DNA from: Pseudomonadota bacterium
GTDB lineage: Bacteria > Pseudomonadota > Alphaproteobacteria > Rhizobiales > Tepidamorphaceae
Reading direction: 5' to 3'
Assembly (NCBI GenBank): GCA_023435545.1
Contig: JAEYRQ010000384.1
Coordinates: 1 to 16,685 of the forward strand
Length of the DNA: 16,685 bases
Numbering within the stretch: position 1 is the stretch's first letter; each line of letters starts with the position of its first letter. Of the stretch, positions 1 to 7,733 are shown in pieces. The translations under genes and the position numbers were made by a program. The notes below the pieces were generated by a model. That model saw only the letters and a list, made by a program, of their open reading frames with translations, was not told the DNA's origin and searched no databases.

Positions 1-152
1 ACAAGGAGCGGCTCGGCCCCGGGAACGAGCCGCCCTTCGAGGACTGGGGAATCCTGCCGTCGGAATGGCCGGACGAGGACTGGAGCGACATCGCCCCCTC
101 GGACGATGAGCCCACGCTGTATGACACTGACCGTCGCCGCAAACGCGCCTGA
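1..152 (+). CDS. Antitoxin, PemI/MazE-like, 3' end only
   Basis: This is the last 49 codons of a gene that begins outside the window, read in the frame starting at base 3 and ending with TGA at 150-152. The visible tail is very acidic (repeated Asp, Glu and Trp, for example PSEWPDEDWSDIAP) and closes with a basic RRRKRA. Acidic C-terminal tails that wrap around and block the toxin are typical of type II antitoxins. The main reason for the call is context: the gene overlaps by 32 bases the start of a MazF/PemK toxin reading frame, the usual arrangement for this pair. The N-terminal DNA-binding part is not visible, so the antitoxin fold class cannot be assigned. The reading frame appears intact to its stop, unlike the toxin. 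Confidence 0.6.
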   Translation, partial: KERLGPGNEPPFEDWGILPSEWPDEDWSDIAPSDDEPTLYDTDRRRKRA

Positions 153-474
153 GGCGGGCGACATCGTGTGAATCGATTTCGGCCCGGCGGTCGGCCACGA
201 ACAGGCCGGACGACGACCGGCCCTCGTGCTGTCGACGGCGGACTACAACGAGCGCTCGAGCCTCGTGATCGTTTGCCCCATCACGAGAAGCCAGCGACCC
301 TGGCCGTTCAAGGTGCCGCTGCCGGCGGTCGGGCGTCTCGAGGGGTTCATACTGGTCGACCAGATCAGGGCCGTCGATCGGACCGTGCGGGTGCTGCGCC
401 TGCACGGTCGGGCACCGCAGACGACACTTCTCGACGTGCATGCAATCCTTGACGTGATCGCCGGCAGGCAGTGA
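121..474 (+). pseudogene. MazF/PemK-family endoribonuclease toxin, nonsense-mutated
   Basis: Reading from ATG at 121, which overlaps the antitoxin tail, gives a MazF-like protein of about 117 codons, normal for the family. The family segment GDIVxIDFGPAVGHEQAGRRP followed by ALVLS is visible and matches the MazF pattern G-D-(I/L)-(I/V)-W-(I/V)-D-F...G-x-E-Q-A-G-x-R-P-(A)-(L/V)-V-L-S. At the conserved Trp, codon 17, the sequence is TGA (169-171), one base away from TGG. Downstream the frame is clean to TGA at 472-474, with CPITR and a closing VHAILDVIAGR helix. Restarting at GTG 226 would lose the first strand and the RP motif needed for RNA cleavage, so activity is unlikely. The protein would be an mRNA-cleaving toxin if intact. 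Alternatives are a sequencing error or a very recent mutation, because no other decay is visible. Confidence 0.8.
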
Positions 475-477
475 CGA

Positions 478-975
478 TCAGTGTGTCGGCGCCCAAGGGG
501 GCGCAATCACTTCCATCGGCTCCTCGGCGAAGTGCTTCGCCTCCTCCCCGACGCTGCGGCCCGACAGCACTAGGTCCGGCCGGATCTCGGCGAGCGGTAC
601 GAGGACGAAGCCGCGGTTGAACAGTTCGCGGTGCGGGATGGCGAGGTCCGGCTCGTCGATCTCGCCCGTGCCGTAGTAGAGGATGTCGATATCGATCACC
701 CGCGGTCCCCAGCGGAAGGTCTTCTCCCGCCCGACCGCCGCCTCCACCTGTTTGCAGCGGGCGAGGAGGGCCTCCGGTTCGAGGGACGTCCGGCCGGTGG
801 CGCAAAGGTTGAGGAACCAGTCCTGCGCCTCGTAGCCCCAGGGCGCAGTGCGGTAGAAGTGCGAGCAGGCTGAGAACGCGATGTCGCGTCCGTCGAACAG
901 CAGCGTCAGCGCGCGCTCGAGATTGGCGACCTTGTCGCCGACGTTGCTGCCGAGGCTGAAGCCGACCTCGATCAC
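478..975 (-). CDS. folK: 2-amino-4-hydroxy-6-hydroxymethyldihydropteridine pyrophosphokinase (HPPK)
   Basis: This enzyme transfers pyrophosphate from ATP to 6-hydroxymethyl-dihydropterin, making the substrate of dihydropteroate synthase in the cytoplasmic folate pathway. The 165-residue protein has the usual HPPK length and motifs: SLGSNVGDK near residues 7-15, the aromatic/Asn strand WFLNLC at 53-58, and the signature RWGPRVIDIDIL at 88-99, which contains the two Mg-binding aspartates (D95, D97). IPH at 113-115 also fits. The start is GTG at 973-975, overlapping the folB stop as GTGA, which suggests coupled translation. It is the last gene of the folP-folB-folK operon, and its stop lies three bases from the end of the convergent toxin pseudogene. 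Confidence 0.96.
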   Translation of the reverse strand: MIEVGFSLGSNVGDKVANLERALTLLFDGRDIAFSACSHFYRTAPWGYEAQDWFLNLCATGRTSLEPEALLARCKQVEAAVGREKTFRWGPRVIDIDILYYGTGEIDEPDLAIPHRELFNRGFVLVPLAEIRPDLVLSGRSVGEEAKHFAEEPMEVIAPPWAPTH

Positions 976-1358
976 TTGCGCCTCCTGACGATCTCGACGC
1001 CGACCGTATCGAAAACTCCCGGAACCGGTGCCGCGGGCTTGCGGATCTCGATACGGACCTCAGCGATGGCGGCGAACCGCGCGAGCAGGCGTTCGGCAAT
1101 CCGCTCCGCCAGCGCCTCGATCAGAAAGAACCGCTCGCCCTCGACCGTTTCCCGGACGACCGTGTAGACCGCGCCGTAGTCCACGGTTAGTCCGACGTCG
1201 TCAGACTTCCCGGCCGGTGCCAGGTCGAGGCGGCAGTCGAGGTCGATCTCGAAACGCTGGCCGAGCTTCTCCTCCTCGGCTTTCACGCCGTGGCGGGCGA
1301 ACAGGACGATGCCGCGGTAGAAGATTCGGTCGCCAGAGACCCGCGCCCGATCAGGCAT
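972..1358 (-). CDS. folB: Dihydroneopterin aldolase
   Basis: FolB splits 7,8-dihydroneopterin into 6-hydroxymethyl-dihydropterin and glycolaldehyde, feeding FolK. From ATG at 1356-1358 the protein is 128 residues. It shows the N-terminal ARHGVKAEEE with the substrate-binding Glu near residue 28, a VDYG strand at 59-62, LIEALAE at 79-85, and the C-terminal RIEIRKPAAPVPG whose Lys107 is the expected catalytic lysine. I prefer this start over the ATG at 1388. It gives an 8-base overlap with folP and places the first strand (RIFYRGIVLFARHGV) at the usual distance, whereas the longer form adds ten residues not expected in the family. It is the middle gene of the operon, overlapping both neighbours. 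Confidence 0.94.
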   Translation of the reverse strand: MPDRARVSGDRIFYRGIVLFARHGVKAEEEKLGQRFEIDLDCRLDLAPAGKSDDVGLTVDYGAVYTVVRETVEGERFFLIEALAERIAERLLARFAAIAEVRIEIRKPAAPVPGVFDTVGVEIVRRRK

Positions 1359-2181
1359 CGCGGAGGGCCTCGGTGATCGCGCGTGCATCGAAATGGGCTG
1401 CGACGTCGTGGACCCGGATGATGTCGACGCCGTCGCGCAGCGCCCAGGCGTTCATGGCGATGGTGCCTGCCAGCCGGTCGCCGACCTCGCGACCGGTGAT
1501 CCGGCCAATCGAGGATTTCCGGGACACGCCTAGCAGCACCGGGAAGCCGAGCGCGCGGATCTGACCGACATGCTTCACGGCCCGCAGGTTCTGCTCGAGC
1601 GTCTTGCCGAAGCCGATGCCCGGATCGAGGGTCAACCGGTCGTCGGCAATTCCGGCGCGACGCGCGATGTCAATCGTCCTCTCGAAGAACCGGAGCATGT
1701 CGTCGACAATATCGATCTTCGGGTCGATGTCGTCGCGGTTATGCATGGCGATGGTCTCGACGCCAGTCTCCGCCGCGAGTCCGGCGAGACCCGGATCGCG
1801 CTGCAGGCCCCAGACATCGTTGATCAGGCTCGCGCCCGCCTTCAGCGCGGCGCGGGCGACCTCGGCCTTGCGGGTGTCGATCGAGACCGGGACGCCGATC
1901 TCCGGGACAATCGCCTCCAGGACCGGCAGGACCCGCGCGAGTTCCCTCTCTGTCTCCACCGGCTCGTAGCCGGGCCGAGTGGACTCTCCGCCGACATCGA
2001 TGATGTCGGCTCCCTCGGCCGCCATCCGCCGGGCCTGCGCGACGGCCGCCTCGAGGTTGTCGAAGCGTCCGCCGTCGGAAAAAGAGTCCGGCGTGACGTT
2101 GAGGATGCCCATGATGCGGGTGCGCGCCGGGGCGGCGCGGCCTTGAGTTGGTCTGTCGCCGACGTCGGGAATCGCAGTCAT
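1351..2181 (-). CDS. folP: Dihydropteroate synthase
   Basis: FolP condenses p-aminobenzoate with hydroxymethyl-dihydropterin pyrophosphate to give dihydropteroate, and it is the sulfonamide target. The 276-residue TIM barrel shows all the family marks: GILNVTPDSFSDGG at 25-38, the DVGGESTRPG loop at 62-71, IDTRK at 101-105, the pterin-binding ND at 121-122, LDPGIGFGK at 185-193, SRKS at 220-223 and the terminal RVHDV at 256-260. ATG at 2179-2181 is preceded by a purine-rich GGAGAAAG about ten bases upstream. It is the first gene of a three-gene operon, and folB begins inside its last codons. No obvious resistance-type change was noted in the pABA-facing loops, though that cannot be judged without alignment. 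Confidence 0.97.
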   Translation of the reverse strand: MTAIPDVGDRPTQGRAAPARTRIMGILNVTPDSFSDGGRFDNLEAAVAQARRMAAEGADIIDVGGESTRPGYEPVETERELARVLPVLEAIVPEIGVPVSIDTRKAEVARAALKAGASLINDVWGLQRDPGLAGLAAETGVETIAMHNRDDIDPKIDIVDDMLRFFERTIDIARRAGIADDRLTLDPGIGFGKTLEQNLRAVKHVGQIRALGFPVLLGVSRKSSIGRITGREVGDRLAGTIAMNAWALRDGVDIIRVHDVAAHFDARAITEALRDA

Positions 2182-2436
2182 CGCTGGGCTTTCTCCGTGG
2201 TGAGCCCGGTCCGGGACTGGCCCACCGGGAAAAGCGTGCGGCGAAGCTCTTGCCGTGGCGGCCGGGACCTACACGCTCAAACGCCGATTGGAAAGGCGCA
2301 GCGGCGCACCAGGGGAGGGTATTCGAGGAATCGGGTCAATCGCGACGAGCGAGCGGCAGCGGCACGCCTGAACCCGCCCGCCGTCTCGAGGACGACGGTG
2401 ACGGCCAGGCGCCGACGCACGCCCCGGAATCGGTCG
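2182..2436. other. Intergenic stretch between folP and the I9-like gene
   Basis: These 255 bases should carry the folP promoter (minus strand) and the end of the upstream unit. Translations through it are Arg/Pro-rich and look like non-coding shadow. Apart from the hairpin at 2419-2451 and the folP ribosome-binding site I see nothing recognisable, and no convincing -35/-10 pair. Confidence 0.5.
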
Positions 2437-2451
2437 CTATTGGGGCGTTTT
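2419..2451. terminator. Inverted repeat at the end of the I9-like gene, possible terminator
   Basis: ACGCCCC (2419-2425) and GGGGCGT (2442-2448) form a perfect 7-bp stem with a 16-nt loop. TTTT follows on the plus strand. The nearest genes both run on the minus strand, where the hairpin overlaps the last codons of the I9-like gene and is not followed by a U-tract. It could therefore act only weakly or in a factor-dependent way for them. Its function is uncertain. Confidence 0.3.
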
Positions 2452-2679
2452 CTCCGAGACGGGCGGCAGCTGGTACGTGGCCTCGCGGTCAACCTTCTGG
2501 ACACCTTCAACCTGTGCCAGCGTCTCAAGCAATGCCTCGTCACCGGATCCGTAGATCACTCCGATCTCGGGAACCACCGATTCCACGTGCAGCCCAGCCT
2601 GCTCGGCGAGTTTGCTGACGGCGGTGGTCTGCTGAAGGTGATCGTCATCGACGATCACCTTGAGTGCGATGTCCGGCAT
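2437..2679 (-). CDS. Free-standing inhibitor I9/subtilisin-propeptide-like protein
   Basis: This 80-residue cytoplasmic protein has no signal peptide. Its pattern is that of a subtilisin prodomain: a first strand IALKVIVDDD (5-14), an amphipathic helix TAVSKLAEQAGL (19-30), a central strand pair HVESVVPEIGVIYGSGD (31-47), a second helix ALLETLAQVEGVQKVDR, and a last strand ending YQLPP. The segment LAQVEGVQKVDRE resembles the prodomain phrase L..(I/V)pGV..V..D. It sits 63 bp downstream of a subtilase gene on the same strand, with GAGG about seven bases ahead of its ATG. Known stand-alone I9 proteins inhibit or help fold subtilases, so the inferred role is a trans-acting inhibitor or chaperone of the neighbour. 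The fold is inferred from sequence pattern only. Database names for such small proteins vary, and an unrelated ferredoxin-like fold remains possible. Confidence 0.65.
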   Translation of the reverse strand: MPDIALKVIVDDDHLQQTTAVSKLAEQAGLHVESVVPEIGVIYGSGDEALLETLAQVEGVQKVDREATYQLPPVSEKTPQ

Positions 2680-2742
2680 TGAATCCTCGAATCTCCGGTC
2701 ACCCGGCCGATGCCCACCGTTCGAATATAGGGTTGGTACGGA

Positions 2743-3972
2743 TCACACGCCAGCTTGCGTCGCCGGCGCCTGCACCAGACCGTGCCCGACATCCCGCGCG
2801 GGATGGGGCAACTGCCGGGCCGTTTGTTCCAGCCGCTGCCAGAGCGCGCGGCCCCGCAGCGCCGGATCGCTCTGCGCCCACAGGGCGGCGACACCGGCGA
2901 CGTGCGGGCAGGCCATGCTGGTGCCGCGCAGGATCTTGTAGAGCTCCGGGCGAGGGAACGACGAGAACACACCGACTCCTGGACCGGCGATGTCGACCTC
3001 TCCGCCGGCGGCATTGATGCCGCCGCACGAGAATTCGGCCACGTCCAGCGTCTGATCGACGGCTGCAACCGCCATTATCGACGGCGAATTGGCCGGTGCG
3101 CTGACCGGTGCGATGAAGCCGAAGCGCCTGGCGCTGTCGTTGCCGGCCGCCGCGACGACCAGGCACCCACTATCGAGCGCCCGACGTCCGATGCGCTCGT
3201 ACTCGGAGGAGGCGGGTTCGCCCGGGCGAACCGGGCGGCCAAGCGACATCGATATGACCTCGCAGCCCTCGTTGATCGCCCACAGGATTCCGGCGATGAT
3301 TTCGCGCTCCCGCCCCGAGCCGGCGGCGTTCAGGCCCTTGCCGACATGGAGGCTGGAACCGGACGCCACTCCGTAGCGCAGCTGGTTCTGGGTCGAGCGG
3401 CCGCCGGCTGCGGTGCCACAGCAGTGTGTTCCGTGACCGTGGCCGTCCTGGACGTCCTGATCCGGCACGAAGCTCCGACTGACGATATGCCTGCCGGCGA
3501 AATCGGGATGCCCGAGATCGAGGCCGGTATCGAGCACGGCTAGCCGTATCCCGTCGCCGTCGCCCGGGCTGTCGAGAGCGGCAACGGCATCCAATCCCCA
3601 TGTCGCCGTGGCGGTGTCCTGAAACGTGTCGATTGCGAACATATAGAACTCGGGCCGAGCATCCTCGACTTTGGGATCGGCCATGAGGCTGGTGCGGATC
3701 GAAGCGCTTTCGGCGGCTTCGAACCTCTCGGAGACGATGGCAATACCGAGTTCCTCGATGACGAGGGCGGGGGTGCCGTCCAGTTGCGTGAGGGCCTCCG
3801 GCTCGAAGGCGCGCATCGATCGTGCGCCCGAGCCGACGGCGTTCCTGAGCGTCGTCATTTCCGTGGCGGGTGCAACACCTTCGCCAAAGGTGACAATCAA
3901 TCCTCCGGTGGCTTGAGGGCGGAGCAGATCGAGAATTGCCGAAGCCGGTTCGGAACCCGAAGACATGGCCAT
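2743..3972 (-). CDS. S8-family subtilisin-like serine peptidase, apparently intracellular
   Basis: This is a 409-residue subtilase with a complete catalytic set: Asp148 in LAVLDTGLDLGHPDF, His180 in HGHGTHCCG, oxyanion Asn278 in AAAGND, and Ser352 in GTSMACPHVAG. Residues 20-115 precede the catalytic domain and look like an I9 prodomain (GLIVTFGEGVAP...LGIAIVSERF...DPKVEDARPEFYM). The N-terminus (MAMSSGSEPASAI) has no hydrophobic signal sequence, so the enzyme probably stays in the cytoplasm or leaves by a non-Sec route. Several cysteines (two after the active-site His, one near the Ser) fit an intracellular enzyme. ATG 3972 was chosen because GGGAG lies eight bases upstream, and ATG 3966 is a close alternative. 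The next gene encodes a second I9-like domain as a separate protein. The physiological substrate cannot be told from sequence. Confidence 0.93.
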   Translation of the reverse strand: MAMSSGSEPASAILDLLRPQATGGLIVTFGEGVAPATEMTTLRNAVGSGARSMRAFEPEALTQLDGTPALVIEELGIAIVSERFEAAESASIRTSLMADPKVEDARPEFYMFAIDTFQDTATATWGLDAVAALDSPGDGDGIRLAVLDTGLDLGHPDFAGRHIVSRSFVPDQDVQDGHGHGTHCCGTAAGGRSTQNQLRYGVASGSSLHVGKGLNAAGSGREREIIAGILWAINEGCEVISMSLGRPVRPGEPASSEYERIGRRALDSGCLVVAAAGNDSARRFGFIAPVSAPANSPSIMAVAAVDQTLDVAEFSCGGINAAGGEVDIAGPGVGVFSSFPRPELYKILRGTSMACPHVAGVAALWAQSDPALRGRALWQRLEQTARQLPHPARDVGHGLVQAPATQAGV

Positions 3973-5316
<1,344 letters not shown>

Positions 5317-5644
5317 CATCGGACGCTGCATCGGAAGGCCGGCACATTTCCGGGCCCTCGCCTCCCAGGGGACCGCGTGCAGGCCAAGTGGAACGCGATC
5401 CTTTTCGGTGAGCGCGGCGGGATCTCAGAATCCGAATCAGCTGCTTGAGAGATCGATTCAAGGCAGTAGATTCGGAGTCATCTAGTCCGCGCAAGGCATT
5501 GGAGCGAACCGCCAAAAGTCATTCAATGACCGCGTGGCCGTGCTCCTGCCGGTACGCCCTGACGGCACAATTGGCGAAGCTCGATCGCATAGCGCATTGG
5601 TTTTCTTCCGTGAGGGAACGGGTTGCCCCACGGGTGGAGGCAGC
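5317..5644. other. Intergenic stretch between ilvC and the GNAT gene
   Basis: No convincing gene lies in these 328 bases; the translations are low-complexity or Arg/Ser-rich. The middle part is less GC-rich than its surroundings. Two symmetrical elements are visible: TCCGAATC (5431-5438) with its inverse GATTCGGA (5469-5476), and the palindrome GTCATT-C-AATGAC (5518-5530). Either could be an operator or part of an RNA structure, but nothing identifies a regulator. No U-tract terminator for ilvC is obvious. Confidence 0.45.
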
Positions 5645-6097
5645 ATGCTGATCCGTCCCGCGCGCCGCGAAGAGGCTGCTGCTTTGTCCGCCCTGGTCAT
5701 GCGCGCCAAGGCACATTGGGGTTACGATGCCAACTTCATGGAGGCCTGCCGCGAGGACCTGCGGGTGCGCGAGGAGCGGATCGCGGCGGGCGCCGTCTGG
5801 GTCGCGGAGGAGGATGGCCTGCCCGTCGGTGTTCTCGAGTTCGGGTTCGAGGGTGGGGAGGCGGAAGTGCTGGCCTGTTTTGTCGAGCCGCAGGCGATCG
5901 GTCGGGGCGTCGGGCGGGCGCTGTGGGCGAAGGCGGAGGCGCTCGCTGTCGCGGCCGGGGTGACCATCATCGGAGTGGATTCCGATCCCTTCGCGGAAGG
6001 GTTCTATCTGGCAATGGGGGCGGTGCGGGTCGGTGAGGCACCGTCGGGCGCGATCCCGGGGCGCATGCTGCCGCGCCTGGAGAAGCGGCTGGGCTGA
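5645..6097 (+). CDS. GNAT-family N-acetyltransferase
   Basis: This is a 150-residue GNAT domain. It opens with MLIRPARREEAAALSALVMRA, the usual beta1-alpha1 start, and is followed by HWGYD. A central strand VGVLEFGFE leads to EVLACFVEPQAIGRGVGRALW (residues about 74-94), where the strand with AxFVxP and the Q/R-x-x-G-x-G/A loop bind acetyl-CoA. GVDSDPFAEGFYLAMGA is the typical late-motif SNPFAxxFYxxxGF-like segment. I chose ATG 5645 because GGAGG lies just before it and the domain starts there; an upstream in-frame extension to 5534 has no family similarity. The substrate (small molecule or protein) cannot be predicted. A stem-loop lies between it and the following phzF-like gene. Confidence 0.88.
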   Translation: MLIRPARREEAAALSALVMRAKAHWGYDANFMEACREDLRVREERIAAGAVWVAEEDGLPVGVLEFGFEGGEAEVLACFVEPQAIGRGVGRALWAKAEALAVAAGVTIIGVDSDPFAEGFYLAMGAVRVGEAPSGAIPGRMLPRLEKRLG

Positions 6098-6130
6098 TGT
6101 GCTGTCTGCAATCCGCCGCGAATTCGTGCT

Positions 6131-6151
6131 ACAGGGCGCGACCCGCCCTGT
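6131..6151 (+). terminator. Perfect 8-bp stem-loop between the GNAT and PhzF-family genes
   Basis: ACAGGGCG (6131-6138) and CGCCCTGT (6144-6151) pair perfectly around a five-base loop (CGACC). The stem lies 34 bases after the GNAT stop and 21 bases before the next start. There is no U-tract, so it may be a weak or factor-dependent terminator, or an mRNA processing or stability element separating expression of the two genes. Confidence 0.4.
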
Positions 6152-6172
6152 AACGATCCCCGAGAGCAGCCC

Positions 6173-7066
6173 GTGAACCGCGCCTACAACATCCTCGATG
6201 TCTTCACCGACACTCCGTTGGCGGGCAACCCGCTCGCCGTCGTGCATGATGCGCAAGGCCTCGATACCGAGGCGATGCAGGCGATCGCCCGCGAGTTCAA
6301 CCTGTCGGAGACGGTGTTCGTACTGCCGCCGCAGAACCCGGCGCACACGGCGAGGGTGAGGATATTCACCCCCGGCAAGGAACTGCCCTTCGCAGGCCAT
6401 CCGACGGTGGGAACGGCCATCATGCTCGCGCGCCTTCGTTGGGCCGAGGCCGGAGAGATCGAGGGTATCGTCGTCCTCGAGGAGGAGATCGGCGCGGTCA
6501 GGGTCGGCGTGGTGCTGCGCAACGGCAATGCCTTCGCCGAGTTCGACATCCCGCAGAAGCCGAGGCCCATCGACGGAGGCCTCGACACCGAACTTGTGGC
6601 TGCGGCCCTCGGCCTTGTCCCGGCGGAAATGGGCTTCGAAAACCATCGCCCCAGCCGCTGGAACGCCGGCGTCGATTTCGATTTCGTGCCGGTGCGTGAT
6701 CTCGGCGTCTTGCGGCGCTGCCGGGTGGACATGCGCGCCTTCGCCAAGGCGTTCCCGTCAGGCTCGGCCTATCTCTACACGCGCGATACGATCTCGGTGG
6801 AGAACGACTTCCACGCAAGGATGTTCGCGCCGGTGATGGGTGTCAGCGAGGACCCCGCGACGGGGTCTGCTGCGGCTGGCTTCGCCGGCGTTATCATGCA
6901 TTTCGACCAGCCTCCGGGCGGCAGCCATCGCTTCCGGATCGAGCAGGGACACATCATGGGCCGCCCCAGCCTGATCAACCTGGAACTCGACGTGCAGGGA
7001 GGCCTGCACGCCGTGCGCATCGGCGGCGGCGCGGTGGTGGTGGCCGAGGGAACTCTCAGCCTCTAG
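6173..7066 (+). CDS. PhzF-family isomerase/epimerase-like protein
   Basis: This 297-residue member of the PhzF family has the diaminopimelate-epimerase fold. Marks are the opening LDVFTDTPLAGNPLAVV (8-24), the catalytic glutamate E46 in NLSETVF, GHPTVGTA (75-82), and the C-terminal half signature EDPATGSAAAG (226-236) with the acid D227. In phenazine producers PhzF isomerises trans-2,3-dihydro-3-hydroxyanthranilate. There are no other phenazine genes here, so this is most likely one of the many housekeeping homologues of unknown substrate and should not be read as evidence for phenazine production. The start is GTG 6173, which places the first strand correctly; GAGAG about seven bases upstream is a modest ribosome-binding site. 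It converges with the small exported protein, with 15 bp between the stops. Confidence 0.92.
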   Translation: MNRAYNILDVFTDTPLAGNPLAVVHDAQGLDTEAMQAIAREFNLSETVFVLPPQNPAHTARVRIFTPGKELPFAGHPTVGTAIMLARLRWAEAGEIEGIVVLEEEIGAVRVGVVLRNGNAFAEFDIPQKPRPIDGGLDTELVAAALGLVPAEMGFENHRPSRWNAGVDFDFVPVRDLGVLRRCRVDMRAFAKAFPSGSAYLYTRDTISVENDFHARMFAPVMGVSEDPATGSAAAGFAGVIMHFDQPPGGSHRFRIEQGHIMGRPSLINLELDVQGGLHAVRIGGGAVVVAEGTLSL

Positions 7067-7081
7067 TGCGCCTGGTTCGCG

Positions 7082-7327
7082 CTACTGGATGCCGAGCATC
7101 TGCTTGGCCTGGGCCAGGGTGTCCACCGATTGCTGGTGCTGGCCTGCGTCATGAAGGCTTTGCCCCTGATCGCGCAGCGCCTCGACCTGGGCCTTCTCGG
7201 CGTCGGACAGCGTCGTTGTCTGCAGCGCCTGGTCGATCTTCGAGATGTCGGCCGGGCATTGAAAGGCCATCGCGGGCATTGTGACGGTCGCGAATCCGAG
7301 TGCGAGTGCACAAGCGGTGATCTTCAT
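7082..7327 (-). CDS. Small exported helical protein, function unknown
   Basis: This is an 81-residue protein with a clear Sec signal peptide: MK, a hydrophobic stretch ACALALGFATVTMPA, and a likely cut after AMA at residues 19-21. The mature part is about 60 residues. It begins FQCPADISKIDQAL and continues as two predicted amphipathic helices (SDAEKAQVEALRDQGQSLHDAG and HQQSVDTLAQAKQML), suggesting a periplasmic helical hairpin. ATG 7325-7327 is chosen over longer forms because GGGAGGA lies six to seven bases upstream and the signal peptide starts there. The single mature cysteine (C24) is not in a lipobox. The spacing of helix segments resembles tetratricopeptide-like small proteins, but I cannot assign a family. 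Confidence 0.8.
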   Translation of the reverse strand: MKITACALALGFATVTMPAMAFQCPADISKIDQALQTTTLSDAEKAQVEALRDQGQSLHDAGQHQQSVDTLAQAKQMLGIQ

Positions 7328-7526
7328 CGCAGTCCTCCCTTGGTAGCGGCCAGCAGCTATGCTGCGATTGAGCACTCCGGGGCCGCGCACTTCGGCCGGC
7401 CGCCCTGTCACCCGATGACTTGCGCCGCGAGGAATGGTCGTCTAGAAAGTCGGGCGACCCTCACCCTGCGTCGACGCGCTGGCGGACCGGCTGATGGTGT
7501 GAGTACATGGTCGAAGCGGCAGGACT

Positions 7527-7643
7527 ATGGTGACGATCACGCGGAACGGAATCGGACTTGCAGCGGCATCTGCGCCGCGCGCCGTTCTGTACCCGCTGTC
7601 CTGCGGCCTTCTCGGCGGCCTCCTTCTCCTTACCGGCCCCTGA
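7527..7643 (+). CDS. Leucine-rich leader peptide upstream of leuA
   Basis: This 38-codon frame lies about 100 bases ahead of leuA. From ATG 7527 it ends in GLLGGLLLLTGP and TGA at 7641-7643. Six of the eight codons from 7608 to 7631 are leucine (CTT CTC GGC GGC CTC CTT CTC CTT). They use CTT and CTC and no CTG, whereas the leuA gene uses mostly CTG and CTC. Such a run followed by a stop and a stem-loop just ahead of a leucine biosynthetic gene is the hallmark of an attenuation leader peptide. AGGA (7521-7524) would suit a start at GTG 7530 better than at ATG 7527. The peptide itself is probably without function; its translation would sense charged tRNA-Leu. The call rests on position and codon content, not on homology. 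Confidence 0.65.
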   Translation: MVTITRNGIGLAAASAPRAVLYPLSCGLLGGLLLLTGP

Positions 7644-7733
7644 GCGCCGGCTGGCCCGCATGCGCGGGCAGGCTCTCAGGGGAACGCCGACGGGACCGAA
7701 CAGCGGCCCCTTGAACGGGCCACCGGAGAAGGA
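7621..7733 (+). promoter_or_regulatory. Candidate leucine attenuator and RBS-sequestering structure of leuA
   Basis: Four pairings can be drawn. (A) CCCCTGAG (7637-7644) with CTCAGGGG (7675-7682), enclosing GCC/GGC (7646-7648 with 7671-7673) and GCCCGC-ATGC-GCGGGC (7654-7669), makes a long stem that begins at the leader stop codon. (B) TCAGGGG (7676-7682) can instead pair with CCCCTTGA (7707-7714) with one bulge. (C) GGCCC (7705-7709) pairs with GGGCC (7717-7721). (D) TCCTTCTCC (7621-7629), inside the leucine codon run, is a perfect nine-base complement of GGAGAAGGA (7725-7733), the leuA ribosome-binding site. A and B exclude each other, as do B and C. A ribosome stalled on the leucine codons would block D and A, freeing the leuA start. 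No U-tract is seen, which suggests translational rather than transcriptional control. This is inferred from hand pairing only. Confidence 0.5.

Noticed and set aside
5519..6646. 375-codon minus-strand frame opposite the GNAT and PhzF-family genes
   Set aside because: It spans two well-supported plus-strand genes and has no recognisable motif, so it is a shadow.
6173..7066. Phenazine biosynthesis cluster suggested by the PhzF-like gene
   Set aside because: No phzA/B, phzD, phzE or phzG is nearby, and PhzF-family proteins are widespread in non-producers.
7420..7448. TTGCGC ... TAGAAA as the leuA leader promoter
   Set aside because: The 17-base spacing is right but both boxes are weak matches, so it is not listed as a feature.
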